DNA from: Thermococcus sp. 2319x1
GTDB lineage: Archaea; Methanobacteriota_B; Thermococci; Thermococcales; Thermococcaceae
Direction: 5' to 3'
Length of the DNA stretch: 64,000 nt
Assembly: GCF_001484685.1 (NCBI RefSeq)
Contig: NZ_CP012200.1
Location: forward strand, 1,358,321-1,422,320
Positions 29,301 to 38,248 of this stretch are shown here, piece after piece (the stretch's first letter is position 1; every line of letters starts with the position of its first letter). The notes beneath the pieces are model-generated. The model ran no database searches. It was not told where the DNA came from and saw only the letters and a program-made list of their open reading frames with translations. A program made the translations under genes and the position numbers.

Positions 29301-30834
29301 AAGAGCCATTGTTTTGATAACACTCCTATTTTTGCTCCCTATCCCAAAGACAAGTGCCCAGCCTTCTCTGTTGCTTGAAGTCACTCAAAAAAGCTTCGAA
29401 GCAAAACCCGGAGAAACTATCTCAGTCCCGGTTACGCTGAGCAATATTGGTAACGAAACGGCAGAGAATATAACCCTTTACATCTCTGGGCCACTCATTG
29501 AAGGTCTCCTTTACTACCAAGATGTCATAAAAAAGCTTGAACCCGGAGAAAAAGTGGAGAGAACTCTACCCATATATGTTGAAAACCCCAAAGCCGGAGT
29601 TTACGACCTCAAAGTGGTGGCAAGAGTAGGAGCGGTGCTTATTGAAGTTCCAGTATCCCTGAGAGTTCTCACAAGAGTGAGCTATTCAATTGATATAGAC
29701 GTTAAGGACAGGTATCTCTTTGGGGAAGACGTTGCCATAAAACTGAAGGTTTCCTCTTCCTCCAACGGGATAATCTTTGGAGATGTTTCTTATGAGATCT
29801 ACAGGGAAAACGCCTCAATTGCAGAAAAGGCAATTCACAACATCTTCCTTTACCCCGAATATCCAGAAAACAAGTGGGAGTATGTGATATTTCTTCCCAA
29901 GCCAGACGTGGGAAAATACACAGTTGTTATGAGAACCAGCTTTGGGGGAATCTCAAAAACAATTACAAAAAGCTTTGAAGTCTATCAAAGAAAGCTGAAG
30001 TATGAGACAAAATTCGAAAAGGGCATAATATACGTGAGAATTTTAGACGAAAAAGGAGAGGGAGTGGAAGGACTACCGGTAATAATAGAGGGCACCAAGC
30101 TGAAGACGAATTCTTATGGAATAGCTTTCGTTGAGGCAAAGGAACCCGGAACTTACCACATCACATTGAATCTCGATGGTAAGATTGTTGAGACGTTCGT
30201 TGAGGTTAAAAAGCTCTTCATGGCCTATGAACAGAAAAACGAGACGCTTTTAGTCTACGTTAAAGACTCGGCAGGAAAAGGAATAGGGAACGTGACCATA
30301 GAAGCTATAGGGCCAATTGGAAAAACTTACGCCGTAACCGATGAGAACGGAACAGCGGCGATAAACCTAAACGAGACCGGCTTTGGAAGCATCTCTCTAA
30401 AAGCCGAAAGCGATAGGTATCTTGGCGCTGAGGCAATAATAACCGTCAGGGAACCAAAAAGGCCAGAAGCCGAGACTCCAACCCAAACGACTCCCACCCC
30501 AATAAACCAGACAACACCGGTCTCTCCAGTGAAGCCGAAGGACTATGGAAACCTGCCCATAATTTTGGTTCTCTCCGCAATAATCTTCGGGAGCACCTCC
30601 TATTTAGCTCTTTTCAAGCCCCTTAAATTCGAAGAACAGCTCGATAAATACTACTTCGTAAAGGTGAGGGCCCCGAGACTGAGAGAACTTAGCAACTTCA
30701 GGTATGAAAAAGCAATAAACGCCATCGATGCAAGGGCAACAAAAGGAAAGGTAGCAATAGAGGACGGTAAAGTAATATGGGAGATAGACAAACTTGAACC
30801 CGGAGAAGAGGCCTTTTTGCAGGTTATTCTCTGA
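29293..30834 (+). CDS. Secreted/membrane protein with CARDB-like domains
   Basis: A 513-residue protein: signal peptide (about 1-20, [15 protein letters not shown]), then repeated beta-sandwich domains. The first (about 24-125: [27 protein letters not shown]) matches the CARDB/NEW3 pattern. Two later segments look like carboxypeptidase-regulatory or Ig-like units ([28 protein letters not shown] and [14 protein letters not shown]). A Thr/Pro stretch and one membrane helix (about 415-435) follow, then an intracellular tail of some 80 residues. GTG 29293 follows GAGGTGATTG within the end of hjc. Substrate or partner unknown. Confidence 0.8.
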   Translation: MNKRAIVLITLLFLLPIPKTSAQPSLLLEVTQKSFEAKPGETISVPVTLSNIGNETAENITLYISGPLIEGLLYYQDVIKKLEPGEKVERTLPIYVENPKAGVYDLKVVARVGAVLIEVPVSLRVLTRVSYSIDIDVKDRYLFGEDVAIKLKVSSSSNGIIFGDVSYEIYRENASIAEKAIHNIFLYPEYPENKWEYVIFLPKPDVGKYTVVMRTSFGGISKTITKSFEVYQRKLKYETKFEKGIIYVRILDEKGEGVEGLPVIIEGTKLKTNSYGIAFVEAKEPGTYHITLNLDGKIVETFVEVKKLFMAYEQKNETLLVYVKDSAGKGIGNVTIEAIGPIGKTYAVTDENGTAAINLNETGFGSISLKAESDRYLGAEAIITVREPKRPEAETPTQTTPTPINQTTPVSPVKPKDYGNLPIILVLSAIIFGSTSYLALFKPLKFEEQLDKYYFVKVRAPRLRELSNFRYEKAINAIDARATKGKVAIEDGKVIWEIDKLEPGEEAFLQVIL

Positions 30835-30910
30835 ATCTTCCCTTTTCTTCGGAAAAATTTTTAAGGTCCAAAGCTTCATTAAGATAAGCATCTAAACGGA
30901 GGGTGATAAA

Positions 30911-31948
30911 ATGGTTAACTGGGAACTTATGCAGAAGGTTATTGAAGCCCCGGGAGTTTCTGGATACGAGTTCATGGGGATTAGAGACGTTGTAATCGAA
31001 GCTCTTGAGGATTACGTCGATGAGGTTAAAGTCGACAAGCTCGGAAACGTCATAGCCCACAAGAAGGGAGACGGACCGAAAGTTATGATAGCCGCCCACA
31101 TGGACAAAATAGGTCTTATGGTGAACCACATAGACGAAAAAGGTTATCTACATGTTGTTCCAGTTGGCGGGGTTGATCCAAGAACTCTTGTGGCACAAAG
31201 GGTTAGAATCTTCGGGGAAAAGGGAGAAATATATGGTGTCATTGGACACATTCCGCCTCATCTGACCAAGCCCGAGGAGAGAACCAAAGCGGCTGATTGG
31301 GACACGATAGTTGTTGACATTGGAGCAGACTCCAAGGAAGAAGCGGAGAAAATGGGCGTAAAGGTAGGAACCATAATGGAGTTTGCCCCCGCTTTTACAA
31401 GGCTTAACGAAAACCGCTTTGCGACTCCATATTTAGACGATAGAATCTGCCTATACGCAATGATTGAAACAGCAAGAGCATTGGAGGGGCATCAAGCAGA
31501 CGTATACTTCGTGGCAAGCGTCCAAGAAGAGGTTGGACTGAGAGGTGCCAAGGTGACGAGCTATGCAATTGACCCAGAGATTGGAATAGCAATGGACGTT
31601 ACCTTTGCCAAGCAACCGGGAGATAAGGGCAAAATAGTCCCAGAGCTCGGAAAGGGCCCCGTAATGGACGTTGGGCCAAACATAAATCCAAAGATAAGGG
31701 CATTTGCGGATGAAGTTGCCAAGAAATACGAGATACCCCTCCAGGTAGAGCCAAGCCCAAGACCAACTGGAACCGATGCAAACATCATGCAGATAAACCG
31801 TGAAGGAGTAGCAACAGCAGTCCTCTCGATTCCAATAAAATACATGCACTCACAGGTAGAGCTTGCCGATGCGAGGGACGTTGATAATACCATAAAACTT
31901 GCAAAACATCTGCTGGAAGAGCTCAGACCGATGGACTTGACTCCATGA
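30911..31948 (+). CDS. M42 family (TET) aminopeptidase
   Basis: A 345-residue metallo-aminopeptidase of the kind that assembles into tetrahedral dodecamers. Metal and catalytic residues: [10 protein letters not shown] (His, Asp), [13 protein letters not shown] (bridging Asp), [11 protein letters not shown] (Glu pair), GIAMDVTFA (Asp) and YMHSQVE (final His). These enzymes trim peptides released by proteases and support growth on peptides. A TATA-like TTTTTAAGG precedes it and GGAGGGTGATAAA gives the ATG. Confidence 0.94.
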   Translation: MVNWELMQKVIEAPGVSGYEFMGIRDVVIEALEDYVDEVKVDKLGNVIAHKKGDGPKVMIAAHMDKIGLMVNHIDEKGYLHVVPVGGVDPRTLVAQRVRIFGEKGEIYGVIGHIPPHLTKPEERTKAADWDTIVVDIGADSKEEAEKMGVKVGTIMEFAPAFTRLNENRFATPYLDDRICLYAMIETARALEGHQADVYFVASVQEEVGLRGAKVTSYAIDPEIGIAMDVTFAKQPGDKGKIVPELGKGPVMDVGPNINPKIRAFADEVAKKYEIPLQVEPSPRPTGTDANIMQINREGVATAVLSIPIKYMHSQVELADARDVDNTIKLAKHLLEELRPMDLTP

Positions 31949-31993
31949 AAAACCTTATCTTTTCTTATTCCTTAACTATTCTTGGTGTTACGT

Positions 31994-32347
31994 GTGAAGA
32001 AAGAAGAGATTGGATATAAAGCAGAGCTCATAGAAAAGAGCATTCGGCTCATAAGAGCCTCACTCCCAAAAACTCAGGAAAGATTCTCAAAAATGGGTAT
32101 AACTAAAGACGGGATATATAAGCAACTTGAATTTGCAATTCAAAATCTTCTCGATGCCCTCAGTGAAATTTCCTCCGGCTTAAAGCTTGGAGCAGTAAGT
32201 TATCGGGGAACAATTGAGAACCTGCATGAGGAGAGGATTATTGATGATGAGCTTAAGGAAAAGCTTGATAGCGTTCAAGAACATGGAAGAGTACCTCCAG
32301 TTCCTCGAAGAGGGCTTGAAATTCTCAACTTCCTTTCTGGGGGGTGA
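31994..32347 (+). pseudogene. HepT-like (HEPN/DUF86) remnant lacking its active-site segment
   Basis: The first about 85 residues (YKAELIEKSIRLIRASLPKT...GIYKQLEFAIQNLLDALSEISSGLKLGA...ENLHEERIIDDELKEKLDS) follow the helical pattern of DUF86/HepT toxins. The expected RN-x4-H catalytic stretch is missing, and the present frame ends in PVPRRGLEILNFLSGG. In another frame the same DNA reads FKNMEEYLQFLEEGLKF, a plausible HepT C-terminus. A deletion plus frameshift therefore explains it. No MNT-type antitoxin partner is adjacent. It could still be an expressed, altered protein. Confidence 0.55.
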
Positions 32348-32350
32348 GGG

Positions 32351-32905
32351 GTGAAGATAGGAATCCTCCCGTTGGTAGTGAAAGAGGTTGAAGAAAGCAT
32401 TTTGGAGGCCGTGAAAAACTATGTCGAAGGATTCTACTCAAAATTCGGATTTAGAGTAGACCTCCTGCCCCCAACAACCACAAACGACCTCTTCTTCTCC
32501 TACAACCCAATCAGGGGACAATTCCTCGGAAGATTCTTCCTTACAAAGGTTGCCGAACATAGAAGGGATTTTTCAGCGGTTTTAGGGATAACCGATGGGG
32601 ATCTCTATGAGGAAGGTATGAACTTCATCTTTGGACTTGCCAACCCATACTTGAGAGCCGCTATAATATCACTGGCAAGGCTGAGACCGGAATTTTACAA
32701 CGAAAAAGATGGAGAAGTTTTAAAAGAAAGGGCCATAAAGGAGGCAATGCACGAACTCGGCCATGTGTTTGGGCTTGGCCATTGCGAAAACCCCGGATGC
32801 GTAATGCACTTTTCAAATTCAATAATCGACACTGATCATAAAGGAAAAGACTACTGCGAAAAATGCTTGAATAAGCTAAAAAGAAACCTGGAGGGAATAG
32901 GATGA
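32351..32905 (+). CDS. amzA: Archaemetzincin
   Basis: A 184-residue zinc peptidase. The full family signature is present: HELGHVFGLGHC (about 137-148), then a Cys four residues on, a Met (VMHFSNS, the met-turn), and the distal YCEKC. One zinc is catalytic and one structural. The start is GTG 32351 after GGTGAGG. It overlaps the following CYTH gene by four bases (ATGA). Confidence 0.94.
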   Translation: MKIGILPLVVKEVEESILEAVKNYVEGFYSKFGFRVDLLPPTTTNDLFFSYNPIRGQFLGRFFLTKVAEHRRDFSAVLGITDGDLYEEGMNFIFGLANPYLRAAIISLARLRPEFYNEKDGEVLKERAIKEAMHELGHVFGLGHCENPGCVMHFSNSIIDTDHKGKDYCEKCLNKLKRNLEGIG

Positions 32906-33453
32906 TCGAGATTGAGCTCAAAGGACATGCAGATGATAGAGTATTCGAAAGGGTTAGGGAAACCTTTACCTTTATGAGGAAAGAAATACACGAGGACATC
33001 TACTTCAACCACCCATGCAGGGATTTTGCAGAGACGGATGAGGCACTTAGGATAAGAATAAAACGCTTTAATGGTCATTTCGAGGCATTTCTCACGTACA
33101 AAGGGCCCAAGATTGATACGCTTTCAAAAACAAGGAAGGAAATAGAGGTAAGCATTGAGGATGTTGATGCGTATCTTGAACTTTTAAGGCTTCTCGGCTT
33201 TAGGGAGGTTCTCACGGTAAGAAAAACCAGGGAAAAATATTACGTGGAGAAAGGCGTTACCATCACGTTAGACGATGTTGAAGGTCTCGGAAAGTTCGTC
33301 GAGATAGAAAAACTTGTAAAAGACGAAAAAGAGGTGCAGAGGGAAGTTCCACAGCTCATGGAAATCCTGAAGGCCCTCGGGATTGAAAAGTTTGAGAGAA
33401 AGTCCTATCTCGAGCTGCTGATGGAAAAGCTCAGCTCTTCAACAGGGCTTTGA
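32902..33453 (+). CDS. cyaB: CYTH domain protein (class IV adenylyl cyclase/ThTPase-like)
   Basis: A 183-residue CYTH-fold protein starting with the ExExK signature (IEIELKG, residues 2-8). It has alternating basic and acidic strands (ALRIRIKRF, FLTYKGPK, TRKEIEVSIED, KYYVEKGVTITLDDVEGLGKFVEIEKL) that line the triphosphate tunnel. Members are named CyaB, but archaeal ones more likely act on triphosphates or as a cyclase of unknown role. Its 3' end overlaps the convergent ABC ATPase by 23 bases. Confidence 0.9.
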   Translation: MIEIELKGHADDRVFERVRETFTFMRKEIHEDIYFNHPCRDFAETDEALRIRIKRFNGHFEAFLTYKGPKIDTLSKTRKEIEVSIEDVDAYLELLRLLGFREVLTVRKTREKYYVEKGVTITLDDVEGLGKFVEIEKLVKDEKEVQREVPQLMEILKALGIEKFERKSYLELLMEKLSSSTGL

Positions 33454-34270
33454 GGGCCTTTATGAGTTCTTTATCATTTAGGGCGGCTTTTTTGAGAAGC
33501 CCCTTCCTTTTCAATTCAGCCCCAATTTTTACGCTAATAGGAATTCTGATGCCGAGCTCCCTTAGATAATCCGCTTCCTCAAAAATCTCTCTCGGCTTTC
33601 CCTCCATCACCAGCTCTCCCCTATCCAAAACTATTATCCTGTCGGCAAAATCAAAGAGGTACTCCGTGTTGTGTTCGACCAGAACTATTGTAATACCCTG
33701 CTCCTTGTTCAAAAGGGTTATCAAGCTTAAAACCTGCTCCCTGCCCAAAGGATCAAGCTGAGAGGTAGGCTCATCAAGCACCAGAACCTCTGGCTTAAGG
33801 GCTAAAACACTTGCTATCGCAAGCCTCTGTTTCTGCCCACCACTTAGGTTTGGGGGGAATTCTTTTTCAAGCCCTTCAAGGCCGGTAATTTTCAACGCCC
33901 AGTAAACCCTCCTCCTTATTTCCTCCACATCCAAGCCAAGGTTTTCAAGGGCAAATGCCACTTCCTCTTCGACGGTCATGTTAAAGAGCTGGGAGTCAGG
34001 GTTTTGGAGAACCAATCCAACAATCTTCGAAAGTTCCGCTACGCTGGCTTCTCTCGTGTTGTATCCTTTTACAAAGACGTTGCCATTAAAATCTCCTTTT
34101 ATAGAATGGGGAATTATCCCGTTAAAGGTTAAGCACAAAGTAGACTTGCCGCTTCCACTCGCTCCTAAAATTCCCAAAAACTCCCCTTTCTTAACTTTAA
34201 AGTTGATGTCCTTGAGAGAGTATTCCTTTGCTCCAGTGTATTTAAAACTCAGATCCTCCACTCTTATCAT
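33431..34270 (-). CDS. Energy-coupling factor type ABC transporter ATPase
   Basis: A 279-residue ATPase of the CbiO/EcfA group. Walker A GASGSGKST (about 35-43), Q-loop NPDSQLF, signature NLSGGQKQRLA, Walker B EVLVLDEPTSQLDP, H-loop VEHN. NPDSQ in the Q-loop is typical of ECF vitamin and metal transporters. No T or S component is next to it in this window, so the substrate is open. It follows trkH by three bases and is likely co-transcribed, although a link to potassium uptake is not implied by the family. Confidence 0.9.
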   Translation of the reverse strand: MIRVEDLSFKYTGAKEYSLKDINFKVKKGEFLGILGASGSGKSTLCLTFNGIIPHSIKGDFNGNVFVKGYNTREASVAELSKIVGLVLQNPDSQLFNMTVEEEVAFALENLGLDVEEIRRRVYWALKITGLEGLEKEFPPNLSGGQKQRLAIASVLALKPEVLVLDEPTSQLDPLGREQVLSLITLLNKEQGITIVLVEHNTEYLFDFADRIIVLDRGELVMEGKPREIFEEADYLRELGIRIPISVKIGAELKRKGLLKKAALNDKELIKALKALLKS

Positions 34271-34273
34271 GCT

Positions 34274-35758
34274 TCACTCCCTCTCCACGATTCTGGGCAC
34301 AATTAAGAGAACGCCAAATATGAACACGAGGGTTGAGAATATCTCAAGCCTTCCAATCCACATGTGAAGGATAAGGAGAACCTTAACATCCAGCGGCAGT
34401 CCCGGAGATGTTATCCCCACACTTAACCCAACGTTTCCCTGAGCTGAGGCAACTTCAAAAAAGGCATCTGCCAAGCTGGCGCCAACCCTAAGCATGACCC
34501 ATACGGTTCCAATTAGCAAGAAAGCAATGTAGGTCATCGTAAACCCTAAAACCTCCTGCAGGTCTTCCTCCGTAAAGATGTAATCACCAATTTTCCTTTT
34601 TATGACCGCCCCCTTAGGAAGTATAGCCTGCTGGATAGTCCACTTCAAGGTCTGGAACGTTAGGGTGAGGCGGATGAGCTTTATACCTCCCGCCGTACTT
34701 CCAGCCCCACCGCCAATTACCATCAGGAAACCAATTAAGAGCTTTGCCAGCTCTGGATATTTGGATAAATCCGATATAGAGAAGCCAGTACATGTTACGG
34801 CAGAGACCGCATGAAACACTGCTTCCCTGAAAGATTCTCCAATTGTCAGCCCATCGTAAACCATAAGCCCATATCCAATGAGCGCTATAACCGGGGTTAA
34901 AAAGAAGAACATGTACTTAACCTGAATATCCCTGAAGAAGGGCACGAGGGATTTCTCCTTAAACATTTTATAGTGAACGGTAAAGTTTGTTGCACCCATT
35001 ATCATAAGAAAAATCGTGACTGCCTCTATGCTGAGGCTGTTGAAAAACCCTATGCTTGAATCGTGGGAGCTCATACCACCAGTTCCAAGCCCGGTCATTG
35101 AGTGTATCACAGCATCGAAGAGCCCCATACCGTTTATGTAATACAGATAAACGCCCACAACCGTCAAGATTGTATATATCTGGAAGATTATTTTTGAAGT
35201 GTTTGCCAAGTTTGGGAGAATTCTCTCGCTTCTCGCCTCCGCTCTGTAAAGCCTCGCCGCAGCAACTCCTGGGCGAATTAAAATGGTAAGGGCAACTAAG
35301 ACTATGCCTATTCCACCAAGCCACTGCATCCAAGCTCTCCAGAAGAGGATTATGCGAGGATAGCTTTCCAGATTGCGCATCATGGTTAATCCTGTTCCAG
35401 TCCAAGCAGACATGCTTTCAAAATAGGAGTCAACAAAGCTCATGCCCGCTATCCTCATGAAGGGAACTACACTTACAAAAGAGGCAAAAAGCCATACGAA
35501 AGCGGCAGAAATCATGGCCTGCCTCAGGTTTACATCTTCTATGTGTTCCGAATGCCTGGCAAGCCATGCGCCAAAGAGAATACACGCCAAGCCGGGAATG
35601 ACAAAATAATAGACGTACTGCATCTCTTCCCTGTAAATCCACGTAATTAAGACTGGGATTAGATAGGCAACACCTATACCTTGAAGAAGCGCTCCTATGA
35701 GGTTTCTTATGACAAAGATGTCATCGGTGATGTTGATGTACTTCCGAAGCTCTAGCAT
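34274..35758 (-). CDS. trkH: TrkH-type potassium uptake protein
   Basis: A 494-residue membrane protein with about ten helices and four pore-loop repeats. The selectivity-filter segments are SAWTGTGLTMM, SMTGLGTGGMS, AVTCTGFSI and ASAQGNVGLSVG, each with the conserved Gly. A GGGAGSTAGGIKLIR motif follows the third. It forms K+ channels with a TrkA-type regulatory partner, which is not encoded next to it. The first 20 residues are amphipathic before the first helix. Confidence 0.94.
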   Translation of the reverse strand: MLELRKYINITDDIFVIRNLIGALLQGIGVAYLIPVLITWIYREEMQYVYYFVIPGLACILFGAWLARHSEHIEDVNLRQAMISAAFVWLFASFVSVVPFMRIAGMSFVDSYFESMSAWTGTGLTMMRNLESYPRIILFWRAWMQWLGGIGIVLVALTILIRPGVAAARLYRAEARSERILPNLANTSKIIFQIYTILTVVGVYLYYINGMGLFDAVIHSMTGLGTGGMSSHDSSIGFFNSLSIEAVTIFLMIMGATNFTVHYKMFKEKSLVPFFRDIQVKYMFFFLTPVIALIGYGLMVYDGLTIGESFREAVFHAVSAVTCTGFSISDLSKYPELAKLLIGFLMVIGGGAGSTAGGIKLIRLTLTFQTLKWTIQQAILPKGAVIKRKIGDYIFTEEDLQEVLGFTMTYIAFLLIGTVWVMLRVGASLADAFFEVASAQGNVGLSVGITSPGLPLDVKVLLILHMWIGRLEIFSTLVFIFGVLLIVPRIVERE

Positions 35759-35851
35759 TGGGTCACCACATTGTTTAAGGAGAATAGGGCGTTAAAAAAT
35801 TTTCGAGAAATCGGACAACTTTTTTAAAAACAAAATAGAGAGTGAACCTAG

Positions 35852-36751
<900 letters not shown>

Positions 36752-36808
36752 TTCTGTTATGCTTTTGTATCCAGTTTTTTAGGATGGGAAAGAAGCTTTG
36801 CTCGGCTA

Positions 36809-36895
36809 TGGCGCCGGGGCGGGGATTTGAACCCCGGCGGGACAAAGCCCAGTGGATCTCGAGTCCACCGCCTTCCCTGGCTAGGCTACCCCGGC
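36809..36895 (-). tRNA. tRNA-Ser (CGA) with encoded CCA
   Basis: The minus strand folds as a class II tRNA. The acceptor stem is GCCGGGG with CCCCGGC, discriminator G and encoded CCA. The D arm has GCC/GGC, the anticodon stem GTGGA/TCCAC holds the loop CTCGAGA (anticodon CGA), and a long variable arm precedes the T arm CGGGG-TTCAAAT-CCCCG. It reads the serine codon UCG. No intron is visible. Confidence 0.95.
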
Positions 36896-36971
36896 GCTCG
36901 ATTTTTAGTAAAAGAGACCAGCTTATAAACCTTGCTGGTTTCGAATAGTAAAAATGTAAAAGACAAAAACC

Positions 36972-37085
36972 TCACTCCTTTTCGTTACAAAATACCAGTC
37001 CACGTAGCAAAAGCAGTGGCAAGTCCTCTAAGCCTATTTTTCCCTCAATGAGCTTCTTCCTCACGAGCTCTCTAAGGTTCATCAT
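36972..37085 (-). CDS. 37-residue small protein of unknown function
   Basis: A short open frame (MMNLRELVRKKLIEGK...LVFCNEKE). It is amphipathic at the N-terminus, Leu-rich in the middle (GLEDLPLLLLRGLV), with one Cys near the end. Support for expression is good for its size: a TATA box AACTTATAAATC (37126-37115) about 35 bases before the ATG, and GGTGG seven bases before it. The binding site is one arm of a perfect 16-base palindrome. It lies downstream of hypE on the same strand. I do not recognise it; it could be the start of a longer gene cut short. Confidence 0.5.
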   Translation of the reverse strand: MMNLRELVRKKLIEGKIGLEDLPLLLLRGLVFCNEKE

Positions 37086-37089
37086 TGTA

Positions 37090-37126
37090 TCGCCACCGGT
37101 GGCGAAAAAGAGGCGATTTATAAGTT
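37090..37126 (-). promoter_or_regulatory. TATA box and 16-bp palindrome of the 37-residue ORF
   Basis: TCGCCACCGGTGGCGA (37090-37105) is a perfect palindrome located where transcription should start, 10-30 bases after the TATA box AACTTATAAATC. Its second arm contains the ribosome binding site GGTGG, so it may serve as a repressor operator or, in RNA, as a hairpin hiding the binding site. Confidence 0.55.
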
Positions 37127-37170
37127 TTTGTGGCTTAAATGTATATAAAAGAACATCAGAAGAGAATGGC

Positions 37171-38181
37171 TCAGCAGACCCTCGGCACGGGATCTCCAAC
37201 GGGTGGCTCCATAAATCTCTTCCCACCTATGCCGGTTTCAAGAAGGACTTTGCCACGGTATTGATCTATAACTTCACCTATAATTGCGGCATTTTTTCCC
37301 TTTTCAGTCCTTCTCATTGCCTCAAGTGCCTCCTCCCCATATTCTCTCGCTACAATCATCACGACTTTTCCTTCGTTGGCAACTTCATATGGGCTTATGC
37401 CAAGCATGTCACTCGCTGCCCTTACCTCGGGCTTTACTGGAATGTCGCTCTCCCTCACCAAAATTCCAACGTTGCTCTTTCTTGCCATTTCGTTCAGGGC
37501 GTTGCTTAAACCGCCTCTTGTGGGGTCTTTCATTGCGTGAATGTTCTCCCAGCCAATTGCTTCAGCAACGGCTTTTACCACGTCCCATATGGGGGAGACA
37601 TCACTCTTAAGCTCCGTCTCGAAGGCTATCCCCTCTCTATGGCTCATCAAAGCTATTCCGTGATCCCCAACAGTCCCGCTGACCAGAACAATGTCTCCCA
37701 CCTCTGCTCCAGCATCGCTTATCGGCCTTTCAGCAATTCCAATTCCAGCGGTTATGATAAAAATCCCTATCCTGTCTTCGACTACTTTCGTGTCCCCGGT
37801 GACTATGGGAACCGGAACTTCCCTTGCAGTTTCATCCATTGACTTTAGGATTCTCTCAAAGTCCTCTCCGCTAAACCCTTCCTGGATTATCATGGAATTT
37901 GCAAGCGCTAAAGGCTCTGCCCCCATTACGGCTAAATCATTCACCGTTCCGCTCACAGCCAACCTTCCAATGTCTCCACCGGGGAAGAAGAGCGGCTTAA
38001 CCGTATGCCCATCTATGGTGAAAACCAAGTGCTTATCCCCAAAGGGGATTGTTGCGGCATCGTCTAAGGCATCTAACCCTATCCCACCGGCTGATTTCAA
38101 TGTAAGGTTTTTGAGAATCACATCCCTAATAAACTCCTCCATTAACTCCCCACCCGCACCATGCTCGAGTTTTATTCTCAT
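37171..38181 (-). CDS. hypE: Hydrogenase maturation protein HypE
   Basis: A 336-residue PurM/ThiL-like enzyme that dehydrates a carbamoyl group on its own C-terminal Cys to make the cyanide ligand of [NiFe] hydrogenases. ATP-binding motifs: HGAGGELMEEFI (about 7-18), DDAATIPFGD, GDTKVVEDRIG. The protein ends in PRVC, the required terminal Cys. ATG 38181 follows GGTGGTAAAG. It lies 67 bases after hypF on the same strand; hypF supplies its substrate. Confidence 0.95.
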   Translation of the reverse strand: MRIKLEHGAGGELMEEFIRDVILKNLTLKSAGGIGLDALDDAATIPFGDKHLVFTIDGHTVKPLFFPGGDIGRLAVSGTVNDLAVMGAEPLALANSMIIQEGFSGEDFERILKSMDETAREVPVPIVTGDTKVVEDRIGIFIITAGIGIAERPISDAGAEVGDIVLVSGTVGDHGIALMSHREGIAFETELKSDVSPIWDVVKAVAEAIGWENIHAMKDPTRGGLSNALNEMARKSNVGILVRESDIPVKPEVRAASDMLGISPYEVANEGKVVMIVAREYGEEALEAMRRTEKGKNAAIIGEVIDQYRGKVLLETGIGGKRFMEPPVGDPVPRVC

Positions 38182-38248
38182 CTTTACCACCTGCTATTTC
38201 ATCTTGAAGGATACTTTAAAATGTTACTAAGGGGGCAAAATGGAAAAT

